A stretch of DNA of 60,391 bases. Source: Micromonosporaceae bacterium. Lineage in GTDB: Bacteria > Actinomycetota > Actinomycetes > Mycobacteriales > Micromonosporaceae. Below, piece after piece: positions 41,436 through 50,500 of this stretch (position 1 is its first letter; every line of letters begins with the position of its first letter). The notes beneath the pieces are model-generated. The model was not told the origin of the DNA. It was given only the letters and a program-made list of their open reading frames with translations, and did not search any database. The translations under genes and the position numbers were made by a program. The stretch is from NCBI GenBank assembly GCA_009377645.1, contig WHTQ01000016.1, positions 1 through 60,391 on the forward strand, given 5' to 3'.

Positions 41436-41719
41436 CTCCCCTCGCCGTCCTCCCCTCACCCCCGGCCCGGAATCTCTTGTCCCGGCCGTGACATACATCG
41501 ACCGGGAAGCCGCCAGCGTAACCGCGAACGCCGCCGCCCGTACCGGTTCTGTGCGCATCTGCCCACAGATTGTGCGGATGCGCTACCCGGCTGTGCTGGT
41601 CTGCTCGCCGCCGGTCCGGTCCGCCCGCGTGAAAGGTGCTCTCGGGGCTTCATTCCTGACCTCAAATGCGAGTATCGTGTGCCAGTTGGCGACTCACGAT
41701 AGCCACGGAGCGACGGACG
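41436..41719. other. Divergent intergenic region between HTH gene and histidine kinase
   Basis: 284 bases. It should hold promoters for both directions. I see AT-richer patches around 41540-41580 and 41655-41700 but no pair of boxes good enough to call, and no clear inverted repeat. Confidence 0.4.
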
Positions 41720-42829
41720 GTGATCAAGATGCCGACGGCCCGGTCTCCGGACCGCCGCGAGGCGCACGACCTGGTCACGGCGAGCGTGAACCGGCATCGG
41801 GCGGAGATCGTCGGGCGAGTGCTGCGGTCGCTGCGGCGCGCCGGAAGCCGGCTGGCCCGGGATCCGGCGACGAAGGACCAGCTCCGGGCGCAGGTCACCC
41901 GGGTGCTCGACGACACGGTGGCGATGCTGCGCAGTGGCCCGCACGCCGACACCGCCCAGCGGCCGGACCCGGCGAGCATCGAGATCGGTCGGCAGCGCGC
42001 CCGCCACGGCATCCACCCCACCGAGGCGGTCCAGGCCGAGACCGCGCTGTTCGAGACCGCCCTGACGGCGATCGCCCCGGACCTGCGGCAGGCACCGGAG
42101 CCGGTGGACAGCCTGGCCCGGTTCTGCCTCGCGCTGCAGCGCAGCCTGGCCCGGCGGGCCGACCTGGTCAGCCGGTCCTACTTCACCCACCTGCTCGACC
42201 AGATCTACCACTCGCATGCCCAGCACCGCCTGCGGCTGTCCCGCGAGCTGCACGACCGGGTCGCCCACACCGCGGCGGTCGCCCTGCGGGACCTTGAGCT
42301 GTACGAGGCGTACCGGGTGGCCGATCACGAACGCGCGCAAGCCCGCCTGTCGGCCGCGAAAGCGCACCTACAGGAGACGATCGACACCATCCGGACCCTG
42401 TCCAGCCAGCTGCGCAGCACCGCCACGAGCGAGGGGCTGCAGCCCGCGCTGGTGCGCTACCTCTCCACCGCGGCGCCGACGGTGGCGACCTCGGTGACCG
42501 TGACCGGGATCGAGTCGGACCTGCCGCTGACCGTCGGCGACGAGCTGTTCCTGGTGTTGCGGGAGGCGCTCAGCAACGCGCTGCGCCACGCCGACCCGGG
42601 TACCGTCGCCGTGGCGGTCCGGGTCCGCAACGGCAAGGTCGACGCCACGGTGACCGACGACGGGCGGGGCTTCGACGCCGACGCGGCGCTCGCGGCCCCG
42701 AGCGGCACCGGCCTGCCGTCCATGGTCGAGCGCACCTACGCCGCCGGAGGATCGCTGCAGCTGCGCAGCGGGGCCGGGCGCGGAACCACCGTCACGGTCA
42801 CGATCCCGCTCCCCCGGCGCCCCGAGTGA
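41720..42829 (+). CDS. Soluble sensor histidine kinase, NarL/DesK class
   Basis: 369 residues from the GTG at 41720 (ATG at 41729 also possible). The N-terminal 160 residues resemble the RsbRD-type helical sensor domain (ASVNRHRAEIVGRVLRSLRR, RARHGIHPTEAVQAETALFE). The HisKA_3 dimerisation box is LRLSRELHDRVAHTAAVAL with the phospho-His. The ATPase has FLVLREALSNALRHADPG (N box), VTDDGRGFD (G1) and GTGLPSMVERTYAAGG (G2). No membrane helix is present, so it senses a cytoplasmic signal. The next gene, a LuxR-type response regulator, overlaps it by four bases. Confidence 0.85.
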   Translation: MIKMPTARSPDRREAHDLVTASVNRHRAEIVGRVLRSLRRAGSRLARDPATKDQLRAQVTRVLDDTVAMLRSGPHADTAQRPDPASIEIGRQRARHGIHPTEAVQAETALFETALTAIAPDLRQAPEPVDSLARFCLALQRSLARRADLVSRSYFTHLLDQIYHSHAQHRLRLSRELHDRVAHTAAVALRDLELYEAYRVADHERAQARLSAAKAHLQETIDTIRTLSSQLRSTATSEGLQPALVRYLSTAAPTVATSVTVTGIESDLPLTVGDELFLVLREALSNALRHADPGTVAVAVRVRNGKVDATVTDDGRGFDADAALAAPSGTGLPSMVERTYAAGGSLQLRSGAGRGTTVTVTIPLPRRPE

Positions 42830-43551
42830 ACAGCCAACCAGCGGGCACCACCATCACTACCATCGTCGTCGATGACCACACCCTTTTCCGGGACGGCCTA
42901 CGGGAGCTGCTGACCTCCGAGCCCGACATCGAGGTGGTGGCGGAGGGTCGCAGCGGCAAGGACGCGATCGCGCTGACGTCGCAGCACAAGCCGGACGTGG
43001 TGCTGCTCGATGTGGAGATGCCGGGGCCGCCGCCGCGGGTGGTCATCCCGCGCATCCTCTCGCTCTGCCCGACGTCCCGGATCATCATCGTCACCATGTA
43101 CGGCGAGCCGGAGCTGGCCCATGAGCTGATGGGGCTCGGCGCCCGCGGGTTCCTGGTCAAGGACGTGGGCCGGGAGCAGCTGTTCGCTGCCGTCCGCACC
43201 GTCATGCACGACGACGAGCGCACCCTGCTGGCAGCCTCGAAGGAGAGCCTGGACAGCCTGTACCGGGAGGACGGGCCGGTGCTGTCGGCTCAGGAGCAGG
43301 CGGTGCTGCAGCTGGCCGCGCGGGCGATGACCAACGCCCAGATCGGTTCCGCGCTGGGCATCCCGGCGGGCTCGATCCGGCGCCACCTCGGCAACGCGTA
43401 CCGCAAGCTCGGCGCGTCCGGCCGGATCGACGCCGTCAACCAGGCGGTCGCCGCCGGGTTGATCCGCCGGGGCGGCGGCCGGTCCACGGACGCCTTGCCC
43501 CGGTGGCATCCTGGCTCGAGACACCAGCGCGACGACGACGGGCGGGAGTGA
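42826..43551 (+). CDS. LuxR/NarL-family response regulator
   Basis: 241 residues. Receiver domain: IVVDDHTLFRDGLRELL (acidic pair), VVLLDVEMPGPPPR with the phospho-acceptor Asp, IIIVTMYGEPE and FLVKDVGREQ with the conserved Lys. The C-terminal HTH reads LSAQEQAVLQLAARAMTNAQ, then IGSALGIPAGSIRRHLGNAY and RKLGASGRIDAV. GIPAGSIRRH in the recognition helix departs from the usual (V/S)-x-TVKxH, which may change DNA specificity. Partner of the kinase upstream. Confidence 0.9.
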   Translation: MNSQPAGTTITTIVVDDHTLFRDGLRELLTSEPDIEVVAEGRSGKDAIALTSQHKPDVVLLDVEMPGPPPRVVIPRILSLCPTSRIIIVTMYGEPELAHELMGLGARGFLVKDVGREQLFAAVRTVMHDDERTLLAASKESLDSLYREDGPVLSAQEQAVLQLAARAMTNAQIGSALGIPAGSIRRHLGNAYRKLGASGRIDAVNQAVAAGLIRRGGGRSTDALPRWHPGSRHQRDDDGRE

Positions 43552-43642
43552 CGCCGCTCACCTCGTACGCGTTAGCAGCCGGACCGGTCGGCGGCGCACT
43601 ATGGCAGCTTGGCACTCATTCAACGATACATGGGAGGATGTC

Positions 43643-43969
43643 ATGGCGTCCGGTAACGAGCTGGGTGAGCTGGTCCGGCGGCTGCGGCGCCGGCAGCGAC
43701 TGACCCGCCGGCGGCTGTCCGACCGGGTGCGGCGGGTCTCGGGTGACCCCGCCATCAACCCGGACCGGCTGCGAGAGTGGGAGCTCGGCAGGTACGTTCC
43801 GGACCGGTACTGGCGCGGCTGGCTGGCGATCGCGCTGGGCGTCCCGCGGGACTCGGTGGACCGGGCAGCGGCGGTCGCCGACGGCCGGCGCCGGACCCGG
43901 CGCCGCGGGCAGGCGGCCGACCACCGCCGGGCGGTCGCCAGCGGGTCGGTCGCCGGCGGATCGGTTTGA
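43643..43969 (+). CDS. Small HTH protein, paralogue of the gene at 41136
   Basis: 108 residues from the ATG at 43643 with GGGAGGA upstream. LGELVRRLRRRQRLTRRRLS resembles the first half of an XRE domain. INPDRLREWELGRYVPDRYW and IALGVPRDSVDRAAAVADGR match the gene at 41136 in spacing and key residues. The C-terminus is very basic, then Gly/Ser-rich. It starts 92 bases after the response regulator, on the same strand, and could be its target or partner. Confidence 0.65.
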   Translation: MASGNELGELVRRLRRRQRLTRRRLSDRVRRVSGDPAINPDRLREWELGRYVPDRYWRGWLAIALGVPRDSVDRAAAVADGRRRTRRRGQAADHRRAVASGSVAGGSV

Positions 43970-43979
43970 GGCCGCGGCC

Positions 43980-45728
43980 TCAGTAGTGCCGTCGTGGATG
44001 TCCGGCGGCCAGCAGGCAGGCGCGCCCGTCGGGCCGGGTAGCTGGGCAGGTGTCGGCCGGCGTGATGCGGCACTCGTCCGAGTCGTCCTGCCAGCGAGCC
44101 CACAGCGAGAGCACACCAGATCGCTGGTCGAAGTCGTAGTGCTCGGCGCCGGCATCCTGAACGTGAGCAGTGTGCATTCCTGGATGTCCGCGTTCCAGAT
44201 GGCACTGCTGGAGCTGCTCGACCTCGTGGAAGCGCTTCGGGTCCCGTTCGAGCCAGGCCATGCTGACACCGGTGAGCCAGGTGAACACCGGACACTGCTC
44301 GTACGGCTCGAACCAGCCCGGCGGGGCCCCGGCGTCGATCTCGGTCTCGGTTTCGGCCATGGCCTCGGTCGTGGTCCCGGCCTCAACCCCGGTCTCGATC
44401 TCGGCCAGGCGGTGCCGCTCCCACGGGCGGGGGCGGTAGCCGGCGTCGGTCACCAGCCGCCGCAGCCAGGCCAGGTCGGCCTTGTCCCACTCGTGGTGGG
44501 TCCTGGCCCGGTATTCGGACTCGGCCAGGGACAGGCAGTGCGCGGCCCACACCCTGGTGTCCCAGTCCGCGGTGTAGATCTGCTCCCACCAGCTGGCCGG
44601 CTCGAGCCCGGCCGCCGCCGGACCGAGGCTGAGCCACCGCAGCCAGCGGCGGGCGATCGGCCGGCATTCGTCCGGAGCTGTCCGGAGGAACCTGTCGACC
44701 AGATACGGCGCAGTCGCCGGCACCGTGGGCGGCCGGGCAGCCAGTATCCTTCCCGCGCGTTCCCGGGCAGCCGCGGCGGCGCGGCGCTGGTCCGGATCTG
44801 GGCCAGCCGGTCCCGGACCGGCGGCGGTCACCGGGCCAGTGGTGTAGTACTCCAGATCACCGTCCCCCGAGACACCCACGACCAGGGTGCCGGCGGCGCG
44901 TGCGGAGTCCACCCGATCCGGGCTGGTGAGCCGGTGCGCCTGCAGCTCCCGGCCGAACTCCTCGATCGGATCCACCACCCGGAGGCGCTCGGCTTCGGCA
45001 TGGCTGAGTGCATCGCGGCGCCTGGCCTCGTAGCCGGCCCGGTCGGCGTACTCGGCGAGAGCCTGGTCGATGCTGGTGATCCAGGCGTCCTCCCGCCGGT
45101 TGAGGAGCAGTGCCCAGACCGTCCGCATGGCATCCTGGTCGTCGAGCTGGGCGATCTTGCGCGCATCGCGCGCGCCGAGTCGGCCGGTCTGCACGGCCTG
45201 CTGGATCTCCTCCGGTACCCGCAGCAGCGACAGGCGCCGGGACACGTGACCCTGGGCGCATCCGTACTGCTCGGCGATCTGGCGCTGGGACCGGCCGGCA
45301 TCAGCGGCGGCCTGGAACGCGCGGGCCTGCTCGATCGGGTTGAACGGCCGGTGAGCGCTGTCGTCGGTGGCGATCACGTCCAGCTGCTTGACCGGGTCCT
45401 CGCAGATGCTGTCGCGGCGGACCAGCACCGGTACGGTTGGATCCTGCTCTCCCGCGAACGCCTGTCGAGCGGCGGCCAGCCGCCGGTGGCCGGACAGCAA
45501 CACCCACGCGTACCCGGCCAGCGCCTCGGCGTGCCGCGGCCAGGCCGCCGCTACCCGGTCTGCCGGCATTACCTCCAGCGGGCTGGTCACGCCCTGCGTG
45601 GTGATCGACTCGGCCAGCTCGTCCAGGTCGGCCAGGGTGGTCCGGAAGTTGGCCGGGTGGGGCGCGATCTCGCTCACCGCCGCCATGGTCAGGTCCGAGC
45701 CACGCCACGCGTCACGCCAGCCGGTCAC
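43980..45728 (-). CDS. ParB/Spo0J-like protein with C-terminal Cys/His knuckles
   Basis: 582 residues from the GTG at 45728 (ATG at 45686 possible). Residues 15-115 form the ParB N-terminal fold: IAPHPANFRTTLADLDELAE, ITTQGVTSPLEVMP and LLSGHRRLAAARQAF (the GERR-type CTP site). An HTH follows: FNPIEQARAFQAAADAGRSQ, RQIAEQYGCAQGHVSRRLSL. The middle (residues 190-470) is unlike chromosomal ParB. It has an acidic Thr/Glu linker (EIETGVEAGTTTEAMAETE). The end has two repeats of C-x5-H-x3-H (CHLERGHPGMH and CLLAAGHPRRH), each preceded by more Cys, likely zinc sites. Possibly a regulator or nucleoid factor rather than a segregation protein, since no parA is adjacent. Confidence 0.75.
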   Translation of the reverse strand: MTGWRDAWRGSDLTMAAVSEIAPHPANFRTTLADLDELAESITTQGVTSPLEVMPADRVAAAWPRHAEALAGYAWVLLSGHRRLAAARQAFAGEQDPTVPVLVRRDSICEDPVKQLDVIATDDSAHRPFNPIEQARAFQAAADAGRSQRQIAEQYGCAQGHVSRRLSLLRVPEEIQQAVQTGRLGARDARKIAQLDDQDAMRTVWALLLNRREDAWITSIDQALAEYADRAGYEARRRDALSHAEAERLRVVDPIEEFGRELQAHRLTSPDRVDSARAAGTLVVGVSGDGDLEYYTTGPVTAAGPGPAGPDPDQRRAAAAARERAGRILAARPPTVPATAPYLVDRFLRTAPDECRPIARRWLRWLSLGPAAAGLEPASWWEQIYTADWDTRVWAAHCLSLAESEYRARTHHEWDKADLAWLRRLVTDAGYRPRPWERHRLAEIETGVEAGTTTEAMAETETEIDAGAPPGWFEPYEQCPVFTWLTGVSMAWLERDPKRFHEVEQLQQCHLERGHPGMHTAHVQDAGAEHYDFDQRSGVLSLWARWQDDSDECRITPADTCPATRPDGRACLLAAGHPRRHY

Positions 45729-45912
45729 CGTCGCCTCCCGGAGCCATCCCCGCGGCTCGATCGCTCACCGCAGATCGACGGCCGCGCGCCCGAGGAGGGA
45801 CGCCGCGGGGTGATTCTGGCGGAATCACCGTTGACGATCGCCGGCCGTGGTCACAGTCCGTCGTACCACGAGTACGGGCGGTCGGCAACCCCGACGTCAG
45901 GTCTCCCGATCG

Positions 45913-46515
45913 CTAGAACCCAGGAGTCCGGGGCCGGCAGGTGAAGTCAACGGAGTTGTCGTCGGTGTCTTTGCCCTGCTCGTCCCGGGTGACGGCCTCG
46001 TCGGCGACCCAGTCGCATTTAGGCGCCGGCTCCCCTTCGGTGCACGCAAGGCCGCTACCCAGCCCCACCCCGTCGGCGTACCCGCTCCACGGGTCGAACA
46101 GCAACCAGCCCCCGTCCTCGGGCACCTCGACGTCGTAGAAATAGTCGGGCGACGGGCCGAAGGCCTCGGCCCAGTCGAGGTGGGTGAGCAGCAGATACCC
46201 ACCCGGTGGTATCTCGGCACCGGACGGGAACCTGACGGCTACCTTCCAGGCGGTGGGTGACAGGCAGGCCACCAGCTCCCACCCACCCAGCGCCACCGTC
46301 TGCTCGCCGGTGTTACGAAGCTCGACGAACTCGTTGACCGGCCAGATCGGGACGCTGGGGGCGAACTCGTTGACGACCACACCGCCGGTTGCCGCCGACT
46401 CGGTGGTGGCATCAGTTGAAGCCGGTGCCGCAGCGGTCGCTGCCACCGGCCCCGTCAGCGAAAGTAGGGCCAGTCCGGTCATGGCCGCGATGGTGCCGAC
46501 GTATATCGATCGCAT
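45913..46515 (-). CDS. Secreted lamin-tail-domain protein
   Basis: 200 residues from the ATG at 46515. The signal peptide is MRSIYVGTIAAMTGLALLSL, with a cut near VAATAAA. The Ig-like lamin-tail domain reads VVVNEFAPSVPIWPVNEFVE, LRNTGEQTVALGGWELVACL and IPPGGYLLLTHLD, the V-x-NEF, E-x-xN and L-x-GW marks of LTD proteins. Three or four Cys (ACL, ACTEG, KCDW, FTCRP) suggest disulfides. Divergent to a second LTD gene at 46870, with inverted repeats between. Likely cell-surface or extracellular, function unknown. Confidence 0.8.
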   Translation of the reverse strand: MRSIYVGTIAAMTGLALLSLTGPVAATAAAPASTDATTESAATGGVVVNEFAPSVPIWPVNEFVELRNTGEQTVALGGWELVACLSPTAWKVAVRFPSGAEIPPGGYLLLTHLDWAEAFGPSPDYFYDVEVPEDGGWLLFDPWSGYADGVGLGSGLACTEGEPAPKCDWVADEAVTRDEQGKDTDDNSVDFTCRPRTPGF

Positions 46516-46670
46516 GGCTACAACTCCTGTGCCTGGTGTACCGACAGGTCGTCGGGGTGCGATGCCGGGGCCAGCCCGACCAGCCGCCGAGGGTTGGACC
46601 CGCCGGGCTCGTCGCTCTGCCCCAGCGGGCATCCCGTGTTCAGCGAAGTCTCCCCGTCCCCGTGGCGCGG

Positions 46671-46717
46671 CAACAGGGGGTGTTTACGCGTGCCGCATAC
46701 GGAAACACCCCCTGTTG
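46671..46717. repeat. Inverted repeat 1 in the LTD intergenic region
   Basis: CAACAGGGGGTGTTT (46671-46685) and its exact complement (46703-46717), 15-bp arms with a 17-base loop. First of three perfect inverted repeats between the divergent lamin-tail genes. It lies 156 bases from the minus-strand start and 153 from the plus-strand start. Confidence 0.85.
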
Positions 46718-46754
46718 GGGCGGCACGAGCCGGAGCAGGCTCAAGGGGCACAGG

Positions 46755-46798
46755 GTGGTCGGGTCCGACACTGGCCGGCCATTGTCGGACCCGACCAC
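46755..46798. repeat. Inverted repeat 2 in the LTD intergenic region
   Basis: GTGGTCGGGTCCGACA (46755-46770) and its exact complement (46783-46798). The 12-base loop ctggccggccat is itself palindromic, so the whole is a nearly perfect 44-base palindrome. It could be a strong hairpin in RNA or a large operator. Confidence 0.85.
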
Positions 46799-46818
46799 CA
46801 GTCGCCCAACCGACTACC

Positions 46819-46845
46819 CGGTCACCCGCACCCCGCGGGTGACCG
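46819..46845. repeat. Inverted repeat 3, just upstream of the second LTD gene
   Basis: CGGTCACCCGC (46819-46829) and GCGGGTGACCG (46835-46845) with a five-base loop ACCCC. It is 24 bases before the GTG at 46870, so it would fold in the leader of that mRNA next to the ribosome site (aaaggaga). Confidence 0.8.
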
Positions 46846-46869
46846 AACCTCTAACGAAAGGAGAGTTCT

Positions 46870-47448
46870 GTGATTCGCAGAACACTCGCCCTGGCTGGCG
46901 CAGCCGCCCTCGCGGCCGGTTTCACCGGCCTGGCCGGACCCGCCGCCGCCGACTCCGGCATCACGCAAGCAGGAGCCGTCTTCATCAACGAGGTCGGCGC
47001 CGAACTCGACCCCAACTCCTCGAACCACGATGTCGAGCATGGCTTCATCGAGCTCATCAACCGCGACACGGCTCCCGTCGATGTAAGCGGGTGGACGGTG
47101 ATTGGCTGCGCCACCAGCGGCAGCTTCAACATTGTCATCGATTCCGATACTTCGATTCCTGCGAACGGCACGTTCCTGGTCGGCGAGCTCGAGTTCGACG
47201 ACCTATCCGGCACAGTCCCGGACCAGCGGTTCGAGGCAGGTGAGGTCCTGGAGCAGACTGCTGGCGGCGCGCGGCTGGAAGACCCCAACGGGTCGCAGCC
47301 GGATAACGAGGTCATGTGGGGGCCTGACAACTCGGTGGCCTGCGCCAGCACCAACGCGGGAGTGCTCCCCACCGACGACGAGTCGATCCACTACGACCCC
47401 GCAACCGACACGTACTTCCTCGACGCGCCCACGCCGCAGCCCTTGTGA
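46870..47448 (+). CDS. Secreted lamin-tail-domain protein (second)
   Basis: 192 residues, GTG start behind AAAGGAGA. Signal peptide IRRTLALAGAAALAAGFTGL, cut near AAAD. The LTD fold shows AVFINEVGAEL, HGFIELINRDTAPVDVSGWT and IPANGTFLVGELEFD. The protein is acidic (NSSNHDVEHG, DDLSGTVPDQ, DDESIHYDPATD), and the end is Pro-rich. It differs enough from the neighbour at 45913 to be an old duplicate. It is followed by a strong terminator. Extracellular, function unknown. Confidence 0.8.
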   Translation: MIRRTLALAGAAALAAGFTGLAGPAAADSGITQAGAVFINEVGAELDPNSSNHDVEHGFIELINRDTAPVDVSGWTVIGCATSGSFNIVIDSDTSIPANGTFLVGELEFDDLSGTVPDQRFEAGEVLEQTAGGARLEDPNGSQPDNEVMWGPDNSVACASTNAGVLPTDDESIHYDPATDTYFLDAPTPQPL

Positions 47449-47499
47449 GCTGAGCGCACCAACCGGCGATTTAGCATCGTCTACTTCACGCGATAGGGA

Positions 47500-47529
47500 T
47501 TCGGGCCACCGGTCACCCGGTGGCCCGAA
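47500..47529 (+). terminator. Hairpin terminator between the LTD gene and the subtilase gene
   Basis: TTCGGGCCACCGG (47500-47512) and its exact complement (47517-47529) with loop TCAC. It is 52 bases after the LTD stop and 63 before the end of the convergent subtilase gene, so it serves both directions. Confidence 0.8.
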
Positions 47530-47591
47530 CCTGACTGACTACCGCGGATCCACCCGGCCCAGCAGGTCACGTGACGTTCGTGGTCGGGGTT

Positions 47592-50500
47592 CTATTTGAG
47601 TAGGTAGGCGCGGTGGATGGTCTGGTCGACGGTGCCACTGTTGGCGTCGGTGGCCTGCACCCGTAGGGTTACGGACCCGTTTGTGCGCTGCAGCGGCGGA
47701 ATCTTGAGGACGACACGGAACTCCTGGTACGGCTCCGCCGACGGGAGGAACCCGCCGGTTTCCCAGGTGTCCTTCGGCTTGCCAACCACCCGGGCGTCCT
47801 GCCAGGTATCACCATCGTCGAAGGATGCCTGCACCCGAAGGGACCTGATCGGGGCGCGGTCGATGGCCTTCGAGTGGTGCCCGGCGGTGATGGTGAACAC
47901 ATGCGCCCCTCGGCGCGCCGAGAAGCGGTTGTGGATGTCCAGTCCGAGGTCGTACTCCAGCCGGATCAACGGTTGGATCTGACACACGTCCTGTCGTGGC
48001 GCCTGCTGGATCCAGCACTGGTAACCCTGCGGCACCTGCGCGTCGGACGGGCGGGACGTGAAGGTCCACGTCGTGGTGGCCGGTCCGGTCAGTACAGGCC
48101 AAGAGGGTGGATAGTCCTCGACCTGTTCCAGCCGGTAGGTGGCTGCCCCGGGCGCGAGCGGGAAGACCCGACCGGTCTGTTCGAGTTCGGTGCCGGTGTC
48201 GGCGTTCCACATCCGCCAGGACGCGCCTTTGAACGCATCCCCACCGTGGCCGCGGACATTACCCATCAGCTGGAACGGTACGGCGAACCACTCGCCGGCT
48301 GGTCCGTTGCGGGAGGCGGCGGCCGACCTCTCGATCAGGACGGGGTTGTCGAGAGACTCCCGGCGGACGTCCCACACGCCCACTTGCAACGGGGCTTGCC
48401 AGAAGCGTTCCTCGGCTCGTCTGGAGCCAGCCTCGGCTACCGGGAACCGGTCGTCGGAAAACATGTTGATGCTTTGCGGCGGTTCACCTTCGGGTCTGCG
48501 CTCGATGCGAATAGTTCGCAACCAGCTGCCGTGGTCGTTGGCGAGGAAGTACTCGGTGACCCCCCCGGGCCGGAACCACATCCGAACCGCGCGCGTGCCA
48601 AGGGGTCCGATGGTCAACGGCACGATGGACTCGAACTGCTGCATGATGAGCGCGTCGGGAGGCTCGGAGTGGAAGTGGGCGGGGACCTCGACCAGGTCCG
48701 GACGGGCGATCTTCTCGTGCAGCTTGTCTGGGATGCCGTTCTCATATAGGATCGGCAGATTGTACACATAGGCCGGTGCATCACTATAGCACAGGGTGGG
48801 GGATCTGGGACAGTTGCCGGCGCCGTTCCAGGGTAGGGGCTGCACGGCCCGGGGTTCGGCCAGCGTCCAGGTGACGAATAGACTCACGGGCGCCAGCTCC
48901 CCGGGTGGCGCAGGGGTGGCGTACATCGACAGGCGTCCACCTTGGACGTTGAGGGTGAAAACCTTGCCGCCGGCACCGGCGAGCTCACGGATCACCGACG
49001 CTCCGTGGTTGCGTTTGTCGGCCTTGCGGGGCACGCTCACTGTGATGGGCACGGCGTCGCGGGCGTCGAGGGTAATGGTGCTGTCGGCAGCTATGTCGAC
49101 CTCGACCTCAATGAGCAGGCTGGTCCGGGCGACCTCCGAGGGAGCTTCCGGCTCCTCGAGGACTTCGGAGATGATCGTGTAGGTGCCGGCTGGGACGCGC
49201 CCGACGGCTATCCCCTCACTGGTGAAGAATGCGTAGACCTCAGTGCCGCCGACCTCCCGATCCAGTGTGTCGTGTGTGAGAGATACCCTCTTGTCGGGGA
49301 CGGTGTCGGAACCTATGCGGTGACCGTGGGAGTCGAGGACCTCGATGGTGACTCGGTGCAGGGGCGGGCCGAAGCCGATCCCGGTCCGTAGCGCCACGCC
49401 CGGGCCGGTGGCGGCCACGACACCCCCGAAGGCGGTGTTCCCGGCAACGTTGAACGCGTCCAGCGTCACCGTCGCGGTCACGCCGGCTTGGCCGTGGGCG
49501 GGGACGGTGAGGGTGTCGGTCGAAAGGGTGATTCCGACATAGGGCTGGCCGGCGAGGTCGGTGGCCGTCGCCTGCAGGGTGAGGGTGACGTCGTTGTCGG
49601 AGCGGTTGGTGTAGACGATGTCTCGCTCGGCTTGGCCGTCGATGCCGCCGAAGTTTACCGTGCCCTGTGCGTAGACCGGGCTGTCCAGTGCGGCGGGGAC
49701 ATCGACACGGCCGGTACCCTGCGCGTACCAGCGGAAGCCACCATCGGCGGTGGTCGAGACCAGCGCGTCTTTCAGCTCGCCGCCGGCCAGGCCCGTGGCC
49801 TGGGCCAGCAGCGCCGCCGCCCCGGCCACGTGAGGGGACGCCATGGAGGTACCGTTCAGCGACGTGTAGTCGTCATCGACCGGGCTGCCGGCGCTGGTGC
49901 CCTCCGCGCGGGCGGCCACGATCCCGACCCCGGGGGCGGTGATCTCCGGTTTCACCGCGTGGTCGCCGACCCGGGGTCCGCGGGAGGAGAAATCTGCCAT
50001 CCGGTCGGACTTGTCCACCGCGCCCACTGCCAGCGCCGCGTCGGCTGCGCCCGGGGCACCGACCACCCTGAGGTCGAAGTCCCGGTTGCCGAGGTTGCCG
50101 GCGGAGGTTACGAACAGCGTGCCCGTCTCAGCGGAGAGTTCGTTGACCAGTTGGGACAGCGGGTCGGAGCCGTCCGATGGGCTACCACTGCCTAGCGACA
50201 TGTTGACCACGTCAGCACGTTCGGCGGCCCACTCCATCCCGGCCATGATCCACGAGGTCTGACACTCTCCGTCGGTGTTGCAGACCTTGCCGCTGAGCAG
50301 CTCCGCACCGGGGGCGACGCCGGTGCGGGCGCCGTCGGAGGCGGCGCCGGTTCCGGCGATGGTGGAGGCGACGTGGGTGCCGTGTCCGTGGGTGTCGGTG
50401 GCGTCGGGCTCGTCGGTGAAGTTCTCGACCGCGGCCACCTGCCCGGCCAGGTCGGGGTGGCCAGTGTCGATCCCGGTGTCCAGCACGGCGACGGTGACCC

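Noticed and set aside
46671-46798. Transcription terminators of the lamin-tail genes
   Set aside because: Both genes point away from this region, so the hairpins are upstream of each and cannot end them. A hidden transcript would be required.
46671-46845. A CRISPR array
   Set aside because: The three repeats differ in sequence and are inverted rather than direct. No spacers or cas genes are present anywhere in the window.
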